Assembly: GCA_013215145.1 (NCBI GenBank)
Contig: JABSRP010000010.1
Span: forward strand, 62,001-126,000
Reading direction: 5' to 3'
DNA from: Pseudobacteriovorax sp.
Lineage (GTDB): Bacteria; Bdellovibrionota_B; Oligoflexia; Oligoflexales; Oligoflexaceae
DNA: 64,000 bases
The position numbers and the translations under genes were made by a program. Under the pieces are notes generated by a model. That model did not search any database and was not told the origin of the DNA. It saw only the letters and a list, made by a program, of their open reading frames with translations. Shown in pieces: positions 63,090-64,000 of the stretch (within the stretch, counting starts at the first letter, position 1; each line of letters opens with the position of its first letter).

Positions 63090-63503
63090 TTGGAAAGAAC
63101 ACTTTCAATCATTAAGCCAGACGGTGTAGAGAGAAACCTAATTGGCAAAATTATTAGTAAATTTGAAGAGAATGGCCTTAAAGTTGCGGCAATGAAACGC
63201 ACTTTACTAAGCCAAGCCGAAGCAGGCGCTTTTTACGCAGTTCATAAAGAACGCCCATTTTTCGGCGAACTTGTTGAATTTATGACACGCTCTCCAGTTG
63301 TTGTCATGTGCCTAGAAGGTGAAAATGCTGTCGCCAAAAATCGCGAGATCATGGGAGCAACTAATCCAGCTGAAGCAGCAGAAGGCACAATACGAAAACT
63401 TTTTGCACAATCGATTGGTGAAAATACAGTTCACGGATCCGACGCCGTAGACACAGCTAAACAAGAAGTAGCATTCTTTTTCGCCGAATCTGAGATTCAC
63501 TAA
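63090..63503 (+). CDS. ndk: Nucleoside diphosphate kinase
   Basis: TTG at 63090 is the right start: AGGAG lies seven bases before it, and the protein then begins [11 protein letters not shown] as in the family. An in-frame start 16 codons earlier would add foreign residues. The 137-residue enzyme keeps all landmarks: [11 protein letters not shown], the nucleotide-binding region with GATNPAEA, and the phosphorylated His115 in NTVHGSDA. Ndk swaps the terminal phosphate between NTPs and NDPs. Confidence 0.97.
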   Translation: MERTLSIIKPDGVERNLIGKIISKFEENGLKVAAMKRTLLSQAEAGAFYAVHKERPFFGELVEFMTRSPVVVMCLEGENAVAKNREIMGATNPAEAAEGTIRKLFAQSIGENTVHGSDAVDTAKQEVAFFFAESEIH

Positions 63504-63521
63504 ATTTAGGGACAGAGTCTG

Positions 63522-64000
63522 ATGATCAACCTTGTAAACAAGATCGCAACCGAACTAAAACTCCAAGAGTTTCAAGTCAATAGCTCTATCAAACTTATGT
63601 TTGAAGAGGACTGCACCATTCCATTTGTCGCCCGTTACCGAAAGGAAATGACTGGCACTCTAGACGAGGTGCAACTCAGAGATATTAGGGATCGGTACCA
63701 ATACCTTCAAGAACTTGAGACCAACAAAGCAAAATACTTAAAAGTTGTTGAAGAGCATTGCAAAAAGAAACCAGAATTTGCGGGCCAACTTCCTGAACTA
63801 AAGGCTAAGTTTGCTGCTTGTACGACGAAACAAGAATTGGAAGATATGTATCTACCGTTCAAACCAAAACGTCGCACAAGAGCCCAGATCGCTAGGGAAA
63901 AAAACTTAGAGCCTTTACTCAAACAAATTCTGGATCAATCTGCGCAGATCGAAGATTTACAAGAAGTGGCTCAGGCTTTTGTCACGCCTGCTGATAGCAA
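63522..64000 (+). CDS. tex: Tex family RNA-binding protein, 5' part
   Basis: The first 159 codons of tex are present; the gene runs off the window. The N-terminal domain (INLVNKIATELKLQEFQVN, IPFVARYRKEMTGTLDEVQLRDI, TKQELEDMYLPFKPKRRTRAQIA) matches the Tex family, which ends in an S1 RNA-binding domain and helps transcription or RNA processing. It follows ndk by 18 bases and is probably co-transcribed. ATG at 63522 begins the family sequence. Confidence 0.95.
   Translation, partial: MINLVNKIATELKLQEFQVNSSIKLMFEEDCTIPFVARYRKEMTGTLDEVQLRDIRDRYQYLQELETNKAKYLKVVEEHCKKKPEFAGQLPELKAKFAACTTKQELEDMYLPFKPKRRTRAQIAREKNLEPLLKQILDQSAQIEDLQEVAQAFVTPADS

Noticed and set aside
1..64000. CRISPR arrays, insertion sequences, prophage genes, rRNA or tRNA genes
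   Set aside because: None was seen: no spaced direct repeats, no transposase or integrase motifs, no phage structural genes, and no convincing cloverleaf. A covariance-model scan would be needed to exclude RNA genes fully.

Overview
The window reads as chromosomal DNA of a Gram-negative bacterium with a slightly AT-rich genome. Many products carry Sec signal peptides or lipoboxes. There are outer-membrane-barrel-like proteins, a POTRA-barrel protein, an O-antigen-ligase-like protein and an NtrY/NtrX-type pair. TTG and GTG start codons are common behind good Shine-Dalgarno sites. The mix (FIST plus CheA-like kinase, many lipoproteins and secreted proteases, few recognisable families in between) would suit Bdellovibrionota/Oligoflexia. 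That placement is an inference: no rRNA or tRNA gene was seen to confirm it.

Layout. 1-11.3 kb: end of an SDR gene, small exported proteins, an alpha/beta-hydrolase lipoprotein, the stub of a TonB-dependent receptor, a Tat-exported PhoD-type phosphatase and an AsmA/DUF748-like protein. 11.3-21.7 kb: a secreted HExxH protease, then a long run of exported proteins of unknown function. At its core are six closely spaced genes (14119-19766) that end in a von Willebrand A protein. One of them is a paralogue of the protein just upstream (12189-13670). A stub of a CheA-type kinase and a CHAP-like lipoprotein follow. 21.8-28 kb (minus strand): two YceI-domain proteins, then a two-gene unit whose first-listed member resembles the vitellogenin/large lipid transfer fold. 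28.4-38.2 kb: mixed small secreted proteins, a VOC protein, a 2Fe-2S ferredoxin, a barrel protein, an astacin-like protease, a trypsin-like lipoprotein and a YdbS/YdbT pair of PH-domain membrane proteins. 38.2-42 kb (minus): a lipoprotein apparently starting at ATT, and a FIST sensor overlapping a CheA-like kinase. 42-49.4 kb: a ricin-B-like lipoprotein, an O-antigen ligase homologue, DUF4360-like, DUF3187-like and UbiB-like proteins. 49.6-64 kb (plus) is mostly housekeeping: AMP nucleosidase, YebC, a POTRA-barrel protein, NtrY/NtrX, TrmH, a three-gene biotin-dependent acyl-CoA carboxylase, Ndk and the start of Tex.

How the genes work together. The clearest functional units are the carboxylase operon (carboxyltransferase, biotin carboxylase, biotin carrier), the NtrY/NtrX signalling pair behind yebC and the POTRA gene, the FIST/CheA-like pair and the YdbS/YdbT pair. 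The best candidate for an undescribed system is the all-exported operon at 14119-19766 with its upstream paralogue. The second is the lipid-transfer-like pair at 24559-28022. All family names rest on motifs read by eye; no database search was possible.
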